A stretch of DNA of 64,000 bases from Ziziphus jujuba (taxonomy: Eukaryota; Streptophyta; Magnoliopsida; Rosales; Rhamnaceae): contig NC_083382.1 in the NCBI RefSeq assembly GCF_031755915.1, forward strand, positions 7,936,001 to 8,000,000, given 5' to 3'. Of this stretch, positions 38,310 through 49,579 are shown one piece after another; positions within the stretch are counted from its first letter, which is position 1, and each line of letters starts with the position of its first letter. Under the pieces are notes generated by a model. It did no database searches and had not been told where the DNA came from. It worked only from the letters and a program-made list of their open reading frames with translations. The position numbers were made by a program, and so were the translations under genes.

Positions 38310-38899
38310 TGTAACACCCCGTCCCGAATCGCACCGGAATCCGTGCACGTTGACCGAGGTTGACCGTTGACCGTTGACCGAAGGGGTCAAAGTTGACTTT
38401 TTGACTCGGTGGGAATTTCGAGTTGACCAGGGTACCGTGGCGAAGTGCATGACGCCCTGAGTTCGTAGACTAGTAGCACGTCGAAAACGGAGCTACGGTT
38501 TGAAAGTTATGGGCAAAACAAGTTGAAGTGTAAACTGTCTAAAAGGTGCCGGGAGTTGACTTTTTCTTGTGATGTAATTGTGAGTTGACTCTTGTATGGT
38601 TGTAAAGTACTCGTCGATACGAGTTCACAGACTAGCGGCACGCTCAAAACGGACATCCGGTTAAAAAGTTATGGACGTTTGAAGTTTACCGGATACCGTA
38701 TTATTTTAATATTTTTTTTGGGTCGGTGAACAGTGAAACGCCACGTGTCAGTTTCTGATTGGTCCACGTGGCATGAACAGTGTCATGCAGGGGTTTTATT
38801 TGTTAAAACACTCGGGGAAGAGAGAGAAAGAGAGAGAAGAGAGAGAAAGAGAGAGAGGAGAGAGAAAGAGCCACCGCCGGCCGCCGGCCATTTTCACGT

Positions 38900-39330
38900 T
38901 TTTCCGGCCTAGTTACTGTACACGCGCCGGCCAGCCAGATTGCCCACCTCATTTCCGGCAAAACCTCCAAATTTCACGGCGAACGGCCGCCGGACGCGCC
39001 CGGATCGGACGTCCGAAGTTTGGCGGCGATTTTTCCCCTCCACCGCCGGCCACCGCGAATCGGCACTATTCCGGCCTATACACAGTACACGCGCCTGACA
39101 GCCTTGATCCTCTCCTCAAGTCCGGCCTACCCACCAAAAATCACGGCCATCGGACCACCGACGCGCCGGGATCGGAGCGTTTTCCGGCGAGGGGTCGAAA
39201 ATCTTCAAACGGTGATTTCTCCGCCGTCCGACCTCCGTTTTGCTCACCGTCGGTTCCGTTGGATTGCTCTCCTCACGATCTACAAATCTGCAAAATTTCA
39301 CAGCAAACGGCCACCGTCGGAAATTACTGT
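38900..39330 (+). repeat. Three degenerate tandem repeats inside the 5' LTR
   Basis: Three units of roughly 150-170 bp, each with a form of TTCCGGCCTA, a CTCCTCA/CACCTCA stretch, AAAATTTCACGGC/AAAAATCACGGCC and a following ACGGCC/ATCGGACC. The solo LTR at 24947 has only one such unit, so LTR length variation here comes from unit copy number. The same array lies in the 3' LTR. Confidence 0.6.
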
Positions 39331-39768
39331 TCCGGCGACGGTTGCCGGTGACGTGGCGGCCCGCCGGAAAGTACTGTTCCGGCGAGTACCCCGAAAATTC
39401 CGGCCAGCTCCAGTCCGCAGTGTTCGACCTCCTGAACCCAAATCCGACTTCCGTTTCCACCAATTCGCGACGGTTTGGGAGAATTGCGGAGCCGAAACCC
39501 GAAAAGCTTCCCGATAAAATTCCGACCCCGTCGGGTACGATCATCGGAAATTAAGACCGGATCTGTGATTAGCATCACTCGAGCTTCGATTCGGTATATC
39601 ATTCGTAAATTTTAGTTATCATTTGGTGTTCGCTCCTCGGGTACCCATTTGGGGATTACCCGAATAAAATATTAATATTTGTGGTTTTGGTACTGTGGAT
39701 GTTTTAGGTGCACGTGCAAGTAGCGGAGTCGATCCTGCGGAGGATCTTGATTGAGATACGTGCACAAG

Positions 39769-40951
39769 GTGAGTGACCCACCTTCAAATTAATTTTGGGA
39801 ATTTAATTGGTGAATATATAATGTGTGATTTAAATATTTGGAATTTAATTTCTATGTGCCAAATATTTATTTGAATTATTGTGGAATTATTTGTGAATTT
39901 ATCGGATTTAAGAAAATGTGTATTTCACCAATTTATGCCATGTGGAATTATTTTATGGTTTTGAGGATTTTGAAATTGGTGTGGTTTTAATGGTAAATTG
40001 GGCACGATTTGATTTTCAAATATTTCAAGGAAAATATTTGGTTATGTTGGTGATTTCAATTTTTATGAAATATGCCCATAAAATATTATGGGATTTGATT
40101 ATGATATTTCGAGAAATTATTTATGCTTGGAAAAAAAAAAAAAAAATGTGGATATTTGAATTGATGGATTTGGGAGTTGGTGGATTTGAAAATCATGGAA
40201 TTTATGGTATGGATTATAAGGAAATTGTGGAGAATTTCCCGGTTCAAGCGGATGGATTATGCCCGCTATGCTTATGAAAAATGTGAAATTTGTTTTATGA
40301 TTTAAATTTATGGATTTTATAATTTTTAGATGCACCGTGCACGTACTGGTGTTCTGATTATGTGATATGGTATATGTGATATGGTATATGTGATATGGTT
40401 AGTGTGCACACGGTTGTGATTAGCGCGCAGGTGGGTGTGAGTAGCGCGCGGTTGATATTATGAGGGTGTCCTGTGGATGCCATCGGAGAGGGCGGCCACC
40501 CCCCTTTGGCCGGGACACCAGGTTAGCAGCGGCGCAGTGGGACGCCACGCGACCGTATGCCGGTTTCTTTCTATAACCTCCTGTCTGGCGGTACCTTGGG
40601 ACGCTGGGTACTGTTGGCGCCACTGGTATATAGTGGGTGCATCAAATGATTTTCAGAACTGTGTTTTAAAAATAAAATGTTTGGAAACTGTATTGGAATT
40701 AAAAATATAATATTACTGTTCTGGTATTTAATTGATGTCTTGGTTTTCGGGAAATATGAATAAAGGGTTTTGTGAAAATGTTTTAAAAGGGGAACCTTTC
40801 CAACTGAGAGAATTGTAAGGGTTTTGAGAGACATTATTATTTCCAAATAATTATTATTTATATACCTATTACCGTGGTATGATAGTGTAGAGTAGTAGGG
40901 TCGCTCACTGAGATGATTAGCATCTCACACTCTTAAATTCCGTTCCTCTAG
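39769..40951 (+). other. Probable leader intron in the 5' LTR
   Basis: A strong donor AAG/GTGAGTGACCC starts at 39769 and an acceptor TTCCTCTAG ends at 40951. Both signals sit at equivalent places in the solo LTRs at 24947 (26059-27183) and 34600 (35863-36900), and in the 3' LTR. The sequence between is T-rich and variable, while both edges are conserved, as expected for an intron in the untranslated leader. Splicing itself cannot be shown from DNA. Confidence 0.5.
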
Positions 40952-41378
40952 GTACCAGGTTGTCGGTGTTCACTCGGAGCGGACTTGATCTTCCTCGCTG
41001 TATTTGTTCGTGCAGTACCTTGTTCTTCTTTTACTGCAGTTGTACTATTTCTTTCACTTTTACTGTATTCTGTATTTTGTAGTACTTCAGTACTTCATAA
41101 AGCTCTGTATACTGTATGGGACACTTAAGTATTTGTATTGCACTGGATTACTGTATTTTTATTTTGGAGTGCTGAAATTTGTGGAACCAGTTCGTAGTAC
41201 TGTGGGAGGAATAAGGGAACAATTATAGAAGTGTGTTTTCAGTGCAGGAACTTTTGTGGTAAGTCCATCCCTTAGGGGAGGTTCTGCCGGATCTTCCACA
41301 GAAGGGTCCGGTAGGGTTTCCCTGGGATCAGGGCTTGTCTAGGGTTCCGGTGGGGAACTTTGGACGGGTCCTGACAGT

Positions 41379-41390
41379 TGGTATCAGAGC
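41379..41390 (+). other. Primer-binding site, initiator tRNA-Met type
   Basis: TGGTATCAGAGC begins two bases after the LTR end and matches the complement of the 3' end of plant initiator tRNA-Met. Confidence 0.85.
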
Positions 41391-41518
41391 ATAGGTTCTT
41401 GTAATCCTAAGGGACTGTGCATTGCTGTACAGCCCATCCGTAAATTCCTTCCTTTTGTAATCGTGCTTAAGTGTCCCTGTTTCTAAACTCTTGTTTGTTT
41501 CTTCAGTAATCGACTACG

Positions 41519-44500
41519 ATGAGTCGGCGGGACACACGTAGAACTCGGGAACGCTCGGCTGAGAGTTCCGGGAGTCGATCAAGCCTTAGAGATCTGGTCT
41601 CTCAGCTAACTAGAGCCTTAGGAGGTTCAAGCTCTAGTAACCGATCCGTGGATCAGGCTCGACGTTTAGGAGCCGTGGAGTTCGATGGAAGCCAAGGCCC
41701 AGCTGCAGCCTTGAAGTGGCTATCCAGCATGGAGAAAATCTTGGAAGAGGGGATGCAGTGCCCCGATGAGGATATGGTGAGGATTTCTGGGTTCATGTTA
41801 GAGGGAGACGCCCGGAAGTGGTGGCAAATGGAGAAGACCCGCAGAAGGCATACGTGGGACCAGTTCAAGATTGCCTTCTCTACTGAGTTCTGTCCTCCTG
41901 CCTACCGTGAGGCGAGAAGGAGAGAGTTCGAGGGACTGCGCCAGGGAAACATGACGGTGACAGAGTACGAGAGGAGGTTCCGGGAGCTGTCAGAGTTCTG
42001 CATGCACTTGATTCCCGACGATCACGCGAAGAAGGTGAGGTTCATAGACGGGTTGAACGAGAGCATCGGCTACACCCTTTCTGGGTCAGTACACCCCACC
42101 TATCAGTCCGCCAGGGATGCAGCGCTCGAGCTAGAGAGACAGGCGGAGATACACAAACCCTCGAGGCGCAGACCGTTCGAAGGTTCGTACAGCGGGGTAC
42201 CTCGACAGGGGGCATCTAAGAAGAGTCATAGTTCAGGCTCAGACAGTGGTGGGTTCAGCCCTCGAGGCAGATTTCAGAGGAGAGGCGGCTATCGTATGCC
42301 CCAACCAGCGCGCCATTCCATCAGCGGCGGCACGAGCTCATATCAGCACTCTGGGTTTAGCCCCAAGCCATTCTGCAGACGTTGCAATAGAGCACACCAT
42401 GGGATTTGCCAGTTTGAGGGTGTGTGCTTTCAGTGTGGACAGGCGGGACATATTAAGAGAAATTGCCCTTATGGAGAGGCGGGAGTGTTAGGGGTGAGCC
42501 CACCATCACATCAGGCCAGTGGATCGCGGGGTCAGAGTTCCCGAGGGAGTTATGCAGTAGGAGGTTCATCGGGATCAGTCCCACAGCCTGTTGGACCGAG
42601 CAGGGGTAGAGGACGGAGGCCCCAGCAGACAGGGCAGGGTCGAGTGTTTGCGATGACGCAGCAGGAGGCCCTAGCTACACCGGACGTCGTGGCAGGTACG
42701 TTGAATATATTTGGTAATGATGCATTAGTACTTATAGACCCGGGAGCAACACATTCATTTATCTCCAAGGAATTCGTCACTCGGGTCGGTATGACCCCTA
42801 CTTCTTTAGAATGTCTAGTAGAGATAGCCACTCCTGCAGGAGAATCCTTGTGGCCTAGCCAGTTAATCAAGGAATGTTTCTTCTGCATCGAAGATCAAGT
42901 GATGGAGGCGGACTTGATCCTGTTGGATCTGTCCGGACTTGATGTAATTTTGGGCATGGATTGGTTGGCAAGGAACCATGCATCTGTAGACTGTTTCAGC
43001 AAGGAAGTTACATTCAGGAGGCTAGGGTTGCCAGAAGTAGTATTCCGTGGAGGAGTTGGAAGGCCCTTACCGAGGTTGATATCTACCTTTACCGCCAAGA
43101 AGCTACTGAATAAAGGTTGCCAGGGGTATTTGGCTCATGTGATAGATACCCGAGTAAGTGGGGTCAGGTTGGAAGACATGCCCGTTGTGAGGGATTTCCC
43201 GGACGTGTTTCCTGAGGAGTTACCAGGATTGCCTCCGGAAAGGGAAGTTGACTTTCCCATTGAATTGATTCCAGGCACCGTGCCTATTTCTCTACCACCG
43301 TATCGGATGGCTCCAGCGGAGTTAAGGGAGCTAAAGGTCCAGTTGCAAGATTTGGTAGATAAGGGGTTTATTAGACCAAGTATATCGCCGTGGGGAGCCC
43401 CAGTTTTGTTTGTAAAGAAAAAGGATGGTAGTCTAAGGCTGTGTATAGACTACCGACAACTTAATAAGGTCACCATTCCTAATCGCTATCCGTTGCCAAG
43501 GATAGATGATCTATTCGACCAACTCCAAGGTGCCAAGGTGTTCTTCAAGATCGACTTGAGGTCGGGATACCATCAGTTAAGGATCCGAGAGTCGGACATT
43601 CCTAAGACTGCCTTTAGGACGAGGTACGGACATTATGAATTCCTAGTGATGTCGTTCGGACTCACCAATGCCCCAGCAGCTTTCATGGACTTGATGAATA
43701 GGGTGTTTCGTCCGTACTTGGATCATTTTGTCATTGTATTTATCGATGACATTCTGATCTATTCAAGGAGCCAAGAAGAGCACGTGAGGCATTTGAAGAG
43801 AGTGCTCCAAACTCTAAGACAGCATCAGCTATATGCTAAATTCGACAAGTGTGAATTCTGGTTGAATCAAGTGGGTTTTCTCGGACATATCGTGTCGGCA
43901 GAAGGTATCTATGTGGACCCTGATAAGGTAAAGGCAGTGTTGAGTTGGGAGCGCCCTACCACTGTGAGGGAGGTACGAAGTTTTCTTGGATTAGCGGGTT
44001 ACTACCGTCGTTTTATTGAAGGGTTTTCAAGGATTGCCGGGCCGCTTCATAGATTGACCCGAAAGAATGTTGAATTTAGTTGGACGGACAGGTGTGAACA
44101 GAGTTTTCAGGAGTTGAAGCAAAAGTTGACATCCGCACCTGTTTTAACTTTACCTGATGGGAATGAAGGTTTTGAAGTTTATTGTGATGCATCCCATCAA
44201 GGGTTGGGTTGCGTGCTAATGCAGAATCAAAGGGTGGTAGCGTATGCATCTCGGCAATTGAAGCAGCACGAAAAGAATTACCCTACGCACGACTTAGAAT
44301 TGGCGGCGGTAGTCTTTGCTCTAAAGAAGTGGAGGCACTACTTGTATGGGGCCACGTGCCAAATCTATACCGACCACAAGAGCCTCAAGTATATTTTCAC
44401 TCAGAAGGAGTTAAATATGAGGCAAAGGCGATGGATGGAGTTGTTAAAGGATTATGACTGTGTGATTGACTATCACCCGGGTAAGGCGAATATAGTGGCA

Positions 44501-46093
44501 GATGCTTTGAGTAGGAAGGCTACTGGATCCCTTGCTCACATCCAAGTCATCCAACTACCTCTCATGGTGGAGTTGAAGAAGATGGGGGTGTTAATGCATA
44601 TGCATCCTTCAGGAGTTCTCATGGCTAGCTTCCAGGTACGACCGGTGTTGGTGGATCGTATAGTAGAGACCCAAATGGAAGATCCTAAGTTGAGGACAAT
44701 TAAGGGCAAGGTACAAGAAGGTCTTGATCCGGAATTTTCCATAAGGAGGGATGGAGCCCTCGTGTATAAAGGACGACTTTGCGTTCCGGATATCCCAGGA
44801 CTCAAGAAGGAGATTTTGGAGGAGGCGCATAGCTCGATGTATGCGATGCATCCTGGGAGTACCAAGATGTATCGGACGCTTGTTAAGTATTATTGGTGGA
44901 TTGGTATGAAGAGAGAAGTGGCAGACTTTGTATCAAAGTGTTTGATTTGTCAACAAGTGAAAGCAGAAAGACAGAAGCCTTCGGGACTACTCCAACCTTT
45001 ACCGATTCCCGTGTGGAAGTGGGAAGAACTCAACATGGACTTCGTATTCAAGCTTCCTTCCACACCTAGAAGGTACGACGGCATTTGGGTAATCATTGAT
45101 CGTCTCACCAAGTCGGCACACTTCCTACCGGTACGAGAACGTTTTTCGCCCGAGAAGTTAGCCCAGTTGTTCGTGCAACGCATTGTAAGTCTTCATGGAG
45201 TACCGTTAGCCATCGTCTCCGATCGAGATCCGCGCTTTACTTCACGACTATGGCGGAAGTTGGCTGATGCACTAGGAGCAAGACTTAACTACAGCACCGC
45301 TTTTCACCCACAATCTGATGGACAAGCAGAGCGCACAATCCAGACATTAGAAGACATGCTAAGGTCTTGCATTATGCAATTTAGCGGTAGCTGGGATGAA
45401 CAACTGCCACTGATAGAGTTTGTCTACAACAACAGTTATCAAGCGAGTACTGGAATGTCCCCGTATGAAGCTTTATATGGGAGACAGTGTCGGACACCTT
45501 TGTGTTGGAGTGAGGTAGGAGAAGAGAGGCTCCTTGCAACAACTAATGCGGTCGGATCTGAGTATTTAAGGATGACCTTGGACAAGGTGAAGATCATTAG
45601 GGATCGCTTGAAGGTTGCCCAAGATAGACAGAAGAGTTACGCCGATGTGCGTAGAAAGGATTTGGAATTCGAGGTAGGGGATTGGGTATTCCTAAAACTA
45701 TCTCCATGGAAAGGAGTAGTACGTTTTGGACGACGAGGTAAGTTGGGTCCTCGTTATATTGGGCCTTACGAGGTTACGGAGAGGATTGGCCCGGTGGCGT
45801 ATAGGTTGGCGTTACCGGAAGAGCTAGCTCGAGTACACAACGTGTTTCATGTGTCGATGCTACGGAAGTATATTGCAGACCCTTCGCACGTACTCGAGAG
45901 TCCGGATATAGAGATAAGGGAAGATCTTTCGTATGTGGAGCAGCCAGTACAGATTTTGGATCGCGAGGAACGCACGCTACGTAACAAGACTATTCCTCTA
46001 GTTAAGGTCTTATGGCGGAACCACTTGGTCGAGGAAGCAACGTGGGAACCCGAAGCACAGATGCGTGAGCAGTACCCGTATCTGTTCCAGTGA
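41519..46093 (+). CDS. Gypsy gag-pol polyprotein with C-terminal chromodomain, intact 1524 aa
   Basis: A single unbroken frame starts at the first ATG after the primer site. Domains in order: retrotransposon gag (about 45-200); a zinc knuckle [14 protein letters not shown] (303-316), preceded by another Cys/His cluster; an aspartic protease with [10 protein letters not shown] (Asp407); RT with FIDD (741-744); RNase H with Asp890; an integrase zinc finger (His1104, His1111, Cys1141, Cys1144); an integrase core with Asp1174, Asp1235 and Glu1271, the last two 35 residues apart; and a chromodomain (about 1472-1524) with [18 protein letters not shown]. The protein would form the capsid, copy the RNA and integrate the DNA, with the chromodomain probably steering insertion to marked chromatin. 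All catalytic residues I looked for are present, so the element may be autonomous. Confidence 0.95.
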   Translation: MSRRDTRRTRERSAESSGSRSSLRDLVSQLTRALGGSSSSNRSVDQARRLGAVEFDGSQGPAAALKWLSSMEKILEEGMQCPDEDMVRISGFMLEGDARKWWQMEKTRRRHTWDQFKIAFSTEFCPPAYREARRREFEGLRQGNMTVTEYERRFRELSEFCMHLIPDDHAKKVRFIDGLNESIGYTLSGSVHPTYQSARDAALELERQAEIHKPSRRRPFEGSYSGVPRQGASKKSHSSGSDSGGFSPRGRFQRRGGYRMPQPARHSISGGTSSYQHSGFSPKPFCRRCNRAHHGICQFEGVCFQCGQAGHIKRNCPYGEAGVLGVSPPSHQASGSRGQSSRGSYAVGGSSGSVPQPVGPSRGRGRRPQQTGQGRVFAMTQQEALATPDVVAGTLNIFGNDALVLIDPGATHSFISKEFVTRVGMTPTSLECLVEIATPAGESLWPSQLIKECFFCIEDQVMEADLILLDLSGLDVILGMDWLARNHASVDCFSKEVTFRRLGLPEVVFRGGVGRPLPRLISTFTAKKLLNKGCQGYLAHVIDTRVSGVRLEDMPVVRDFPDVFPEELPGLPPEREVDFPIELIPGTVPISLPPYRMAPAELRELKVQLQDLVDKGFIRPSISPWGAPVLFVKKKDGSLRLCIDYRQLNKVTIPNRYPLPRIDDLFDQLQGAKVFFKIDLRSGYHQLRIRESDIPKTAFRTRYGHYEFLVMSFGLTNAPAAFMDLMNRVFRPYLDHFVIVFIDDILIYSRSQEEHVRHLKRVLQTLRQHQLYAKFDKCEFWLNQVGFLGHIVSAEGIYVDPDKVKAVLSWERPTTVREVRSFLGLAGYYRRFIEGFSRIAGPLHRLTRKNVEFSWTDRCEQSFQELKQKLTSAPVLTLPDGNEGFEVYCDASHQGLGCVLMQNQRVVAYASRQLKQHEKNYPTHDLELAAVVFALKKWRHYLYGATCQIYTDHKSLKYIFTQKELNMRQRRWMELLKDYDCVIDYHPGKANIVADALSRKATGSLAHIQVIQLPLMVELKKMGVLMHMHPSGVLMASFQVRPVLVDRIVETQMEDPKLRTIKGKVQEGLDPEFSIRRDGALVYKGRLCVPDIPGLKKEILEEAHSSMYAMHPGSTKMYRTLVKYYWWIGMKREVADFVSKCLICQQVKAERQKPSGLLQPLPIPVWKWEELNMDFVFKLPSTPRRYDGIWVIIDRLTKSAHFLPVRERFSPEKLAQLFVQRIVSLHGVPLAIVSDRDPRFTSRLWRKLADALGARLNYSTAFHPQSDGQAERTIQTLEDMLRSCIMQFSGSWDEQLPLIEFVYNNSYQASTGMSPYEALYGRQCRTPLCWSEVGEERLLATTNAVGSEYLRMTLDKVKIIRDRLKVAQDRQKSYADVRRKDLEFEVGDWVFLKLSPWKGVVRFGRRGKLGPRYIGPYEVTERIGPVAYRLALPEELARVHNVFHVSMLRKYIADPSHVLESPDIEIREDLSYVEQPVQILDREERTLRNKTIPLVKVLWRNHLVEEATWEPEAQMREQYPYLFQ

Positions 46094-46124
46094 CGTGCGG
46101 AAATTTCGAGGACGAAATTTTTGT

Positions 46125-46137
46125 AAGGGGGGAAGGC
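46125..46137 (+). other. Polypurine tract
   Basis: AAGGGGGGAAGGC lies immediately ahead of the 3' LTR, the expected plus-strand primer position. Confidence 0.85.
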
Positions 46138-49100
46138 TGTAACACCCCGTCCCGAATCGCACCGGAATCCGTGCACGTTGACCGAGGTTGACCGTTGACC
46201 GTTGACCGAAGGGGTCAAAGTTGACTTTTTGACTCGGTGGGAATTTCGAGTTGACCAGGGTACCGTGGCGAAGTGCATGACGCCCTGAGTTCGTAGACTA
46301 GTAGCACGTCGAAAACGGAGCTACGGTTTGAAAGTTATGGGCAAAACAAGTTGAAGTGTAAACTGTCTAAAAGGTGCCGGGAGTTGACTTTTTCTTGTGA
46401 TGTAATTGTGAGTTGACTCTTGTATGGTTGTAAAGTACTCGTCGATACGAGTTCACAGACTAGCGGCACGCTCAAAACGGACATCCGGTTAAAAAGTTAT
46501 GGACGTTTGAAGTTTACCGGATACCGTATTATTTTAATATTTTTTTTGGGTCGGTGAACAGTGAAACGCCACGTGTCAGTTTCTGATTGGTCCACGTGGC
46601 ATGAACAGTGTCATGCAGGGGTTTTATTTGTTAAAACACTCGGGGAAGAGAGAGAAAGAGAGAGAAGAGAGAGAAAGAGAGAGAGGAGAGAGAAAGAGCC
46701 ACCGCCGGCCGCCGGCCATTTTCACGTTTTTCCGGCCTAGTTACTGTACACGCGCCGGCCAGCCAGATTGCCCACCTCATTTCCGGCAAAACCTCCAAAT
46801 TTCACGGCGAACGGCCGCCGGACGCGCCCGGATCGGACGTCCGAAGTTTGGCGGCGATTTTTCCCCTCCACCGCCGGCCACCGCGAATCGGCACTATTCC
46901 GGCCTATACACAGTACACGCGCCTGACAGCCTTGATCCTCTCCTCAAGTCCGGCCTACCCACCAAAAATCACGGCCATCGGACCACCGACGCGCCGGGAT
47001 CGGAGCGTTTTCCGGCGAGGGGTCGAAAATCTTCAAACGGTGATTTCTCCGCCGTCCGACCTCCGTTTTGCTCACCGTCGGTTCCGTTGGATTGCTCTCC
47101 TCACGATCTACAAATCTGCAAAATTTCACAGCAAACGGCCACCGTCGGAAATTACTGTTCCGGCGACGGTTGCCGGTGACGTGGCGGCCCGCCGGAAAGT
47201 ACTGTTCCGGCGAGTACCCCGAAAATTCCGGCCAGCTCCAGTCCGCAGTGTTCGACCTCCTGAACCCAAATCCGACTTCCGTTTCCACCAATTCGCGACG
47301 GTTTGGGAGAATTGCGGAGCCGAAACCCGAAAAGCTTCCCGATAAAATTCCGACCCCGTCGGGTACGATCATCGGAAATTAAGACCGGATCTGTGATTAG
47401 CATCACTCGAGCTTCGATTCGGTATATCATTCGTAAATTTTAGTTATCATTTGGTGTTCGCTCCTCGGGTACCCATTTGGGGATTACCCGAATAAAATAT
47501 TAATATTTGTGGTTTTGGTACTGTGGATGTTTTAGGTGCACGTGCAAGTAGCGGAGTCGATCCTGCGGAGGATCTTGATTGAGATACGTGCACAAGGTGA
47601 GTGACCCACCTTCAAATTAATTTTGGGAATTTAATTGGTGAATATATAATGTGTGATTTAAATATTTGGAATTTAATTTCTATGTGCCAAATATTTATTT
47701 GAATTATTGTGGAATTATTTGTGAATTTATCGGATTTAAGAAAATGTGTATTTCACCAATTTATGCCATGTGGAATTATTTTATGGTTTTGAGGATTTTG
47801 AAATTGGTGTGGTTTTAATGGTAAATTGGGCACGATTTGATTTTCAAATATTTCAAGGAAAATATTTGGTTATGTTGGTGATTTCAATTTTTATGAAATA
47901 TGCCCATAAAATATTATGGGATTTGATTATGATATTTCGAGAAATTATTTATGCTTGGAAAAAAAAAAAAAAATGTGGATATTTGAATTGATGGATTTGG
48001 GAGTTGGTGGATTTGAAAATCATGGAATTTATGGTATGGATTATAAGGAAATTGTGGAGAATTTCCCGGTTCAAGCGGATGGATTATGCCCGCTATGCTT
48101 ATGAAAAATGTGAAATTTGTTTTATGATTTAAATTTATGGATTTTATAATTTTTAGATGCACCGTGCACGTACTGGTGTTCTGATTATGTGATATGGTAT
48201 ATGTGATATGGTATATGTGATATGGTTAGTGTGCACACGGTTGTGATTAGCGCGCAGGTGGGTGTGAGTAGCGCGCGGTTGATATTATGAGGGTGTCCTG
48301 TGGATGCCATCGGAGAGGGCGGCCACCCCCCTTTGGCCGGGACACCAGGTTAGCAGCGGCGCAGTGGGACGCCACGCGACCGTATGCCGGTTTCTTTCTA
48401 TAACCTCCTGTCTGGCGGTACCTTGGGACGCTGGGTACTGTTGGCGCCACTGGTATATAGTGGGTGCATCAAATGATTTTCAGAACTGTGTTTTAAAAAT
48501 AAAATGTTTGGAAACTGTATTGGAATTAAAAATATAATATTACTGTTCTGGTATTTAATTGATGTCTTGGTTTTCGGGAAATATGAATAAAGGGTTTTGT
48601 GAAAATGTTTTAAAAGGGGAACCTTTCCAACTGAGAGAATTGTAAGGGTTTTGAGAGACATTATTATTTCCAAATAATTATTATTTATATACCTATTACC
48701 GTGGTATGATAGTGTAGAGTAGTAGGGTCGCTCACTGAGATGATTAGCATCTCACACTCTTAAATTCCGTTCCTCTAGGTACCAGGTTGTCGGTGTTCAC
48801 TCGGAGCGGACTTGATCTTCCTCGCTGTATTTGTTCGTGCAGTACCTTGTTCTTCTTTTACTGCAGTTGTACTATTTCTTTCACTTTTACTGTATTCTGT
48901 ATTTTGTAGTACTTCAGTACTTCATAAAGCTCTGTATACTGTATGGGACACTTAAGTATTTGTATTGCACTGGATTACTGTATTTTTATTTTGGAGTGCT
49001 GAAATTTGTGGAACCAGTTCGTAGTACTGTGGGAGGAATAAGGGAACAATTATAGAAGTGTGTTTTCAGTGCAGGAACTTTTGTGGTAAGTCCATCCCTT

Positions 49101-49203
49101 AGGGGAGGTTCTGCCGGATCTTCCACAGAAGGGTCCGGTAGGGTTTCCCTGGGATCAGGGCTTGTCTAGGGTTCCGGTGGGGAACTTTGGACGGGTCCTG
49201 ACA
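46138..49203 (+). repeat. 3' LTR of the full gypsy element
   Basis: Practically identical to the 5' LTR; the only difference I see is one fewer A at about 47959-47973. It contains the same repeat array, GA tract and splice signals. Confidence 0.95.
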
Positions 49204-49579
49204 CAACTCTGTGCAACAAACCATCTACCAACTTTAAAAGTTACCAGTGATTTCCCGATTATAATAAATATTTATTTATTTTTTTCTCTAAATCTCGAAA
49301 AATTGAGGATTTTTTTTTTCAATTTGCGGCAGTAATGGAGATCTTTCTTCTTCTTCTTCTTCCTCTTCTATTTTTTTTTTCCAATTTTCATCAAAAATGA
49401 AGATTTTTGCATGTGGTTTCATCTCTATCTTCTATCATTCTATCTAATTTTTCTCGTCCTCGCTTTTTATCAACCTCTACATGTGGTTTTCTTTTCTCAC
49501 TTTGTATCTAGATTTGATTTGTCTTCTTCAGTATTTCTTTTTCTTTTTAAAAGCATACAGAAAGGGTATTAGGGTTTAT
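49204..49579. other. Short spacer, AT-rich, with a dispersed repeat
   Basis: 49290-49360 closely resembles 9001-9085 (GAGGATTTT, poly-T, CAATTTGC, GGAGATCTTTCTTCTTC). No gene is seen. Confidence 0.5.

Larger units (their letters stand above)
38310..41376 (+). repeat. 5' LTR of the full gypsy element
   Basis: Boundaries TGTAACACCCCGTCCCG ... GGGTCCTGACA. Inside are a GA-rich microsatellite at about 38817-38870, a GC-rich repeated block, a probable leader intron, and a downstream U5 section with GGGAGGAATAAGG and CAGTGCAGG that all related LTRs in the window share. Several open frames of 60-190 codons lie in the GC-rich block in both LTR copies; they overlap on both strands and look like by-products of composition. 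Confidence 0.95.
38310..49203 (+). mobile_element. Full-length chromodomain Ty3/gypsy retrotransposon (Tekay/Del-like), 10.9 kb
   Basis: It has two LTRs of 3067 and 3066 bp, a tRNA-Met primer-binding site, one long gag-pol frame and a polypurine tract. Domain order is gag, protease, RT, RNase H, integrase, chromodomain, which defines the chromoviruses. The long LTRs and Met primer fit the Tekay/Del branch. By eye the LTRs differ only by one A in a homopolymer (16 versus 15), so the insertion is very recent. CAAC flanks both ends (38306-38309 and 49204-49207), a 4-bp match where 5 bp is usual. Confidence 0.96.

Noticed and set aside
38773..39602. Open frames of 90-192 codons on both strands in the GC-rich part of the gypsy LTRs (repeated at 46601-47430)
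   Set aside because: Frames overlap on both strands, show low-complexity and repeated composition, are not kept in the related solo LTRs, and match no domain I know.
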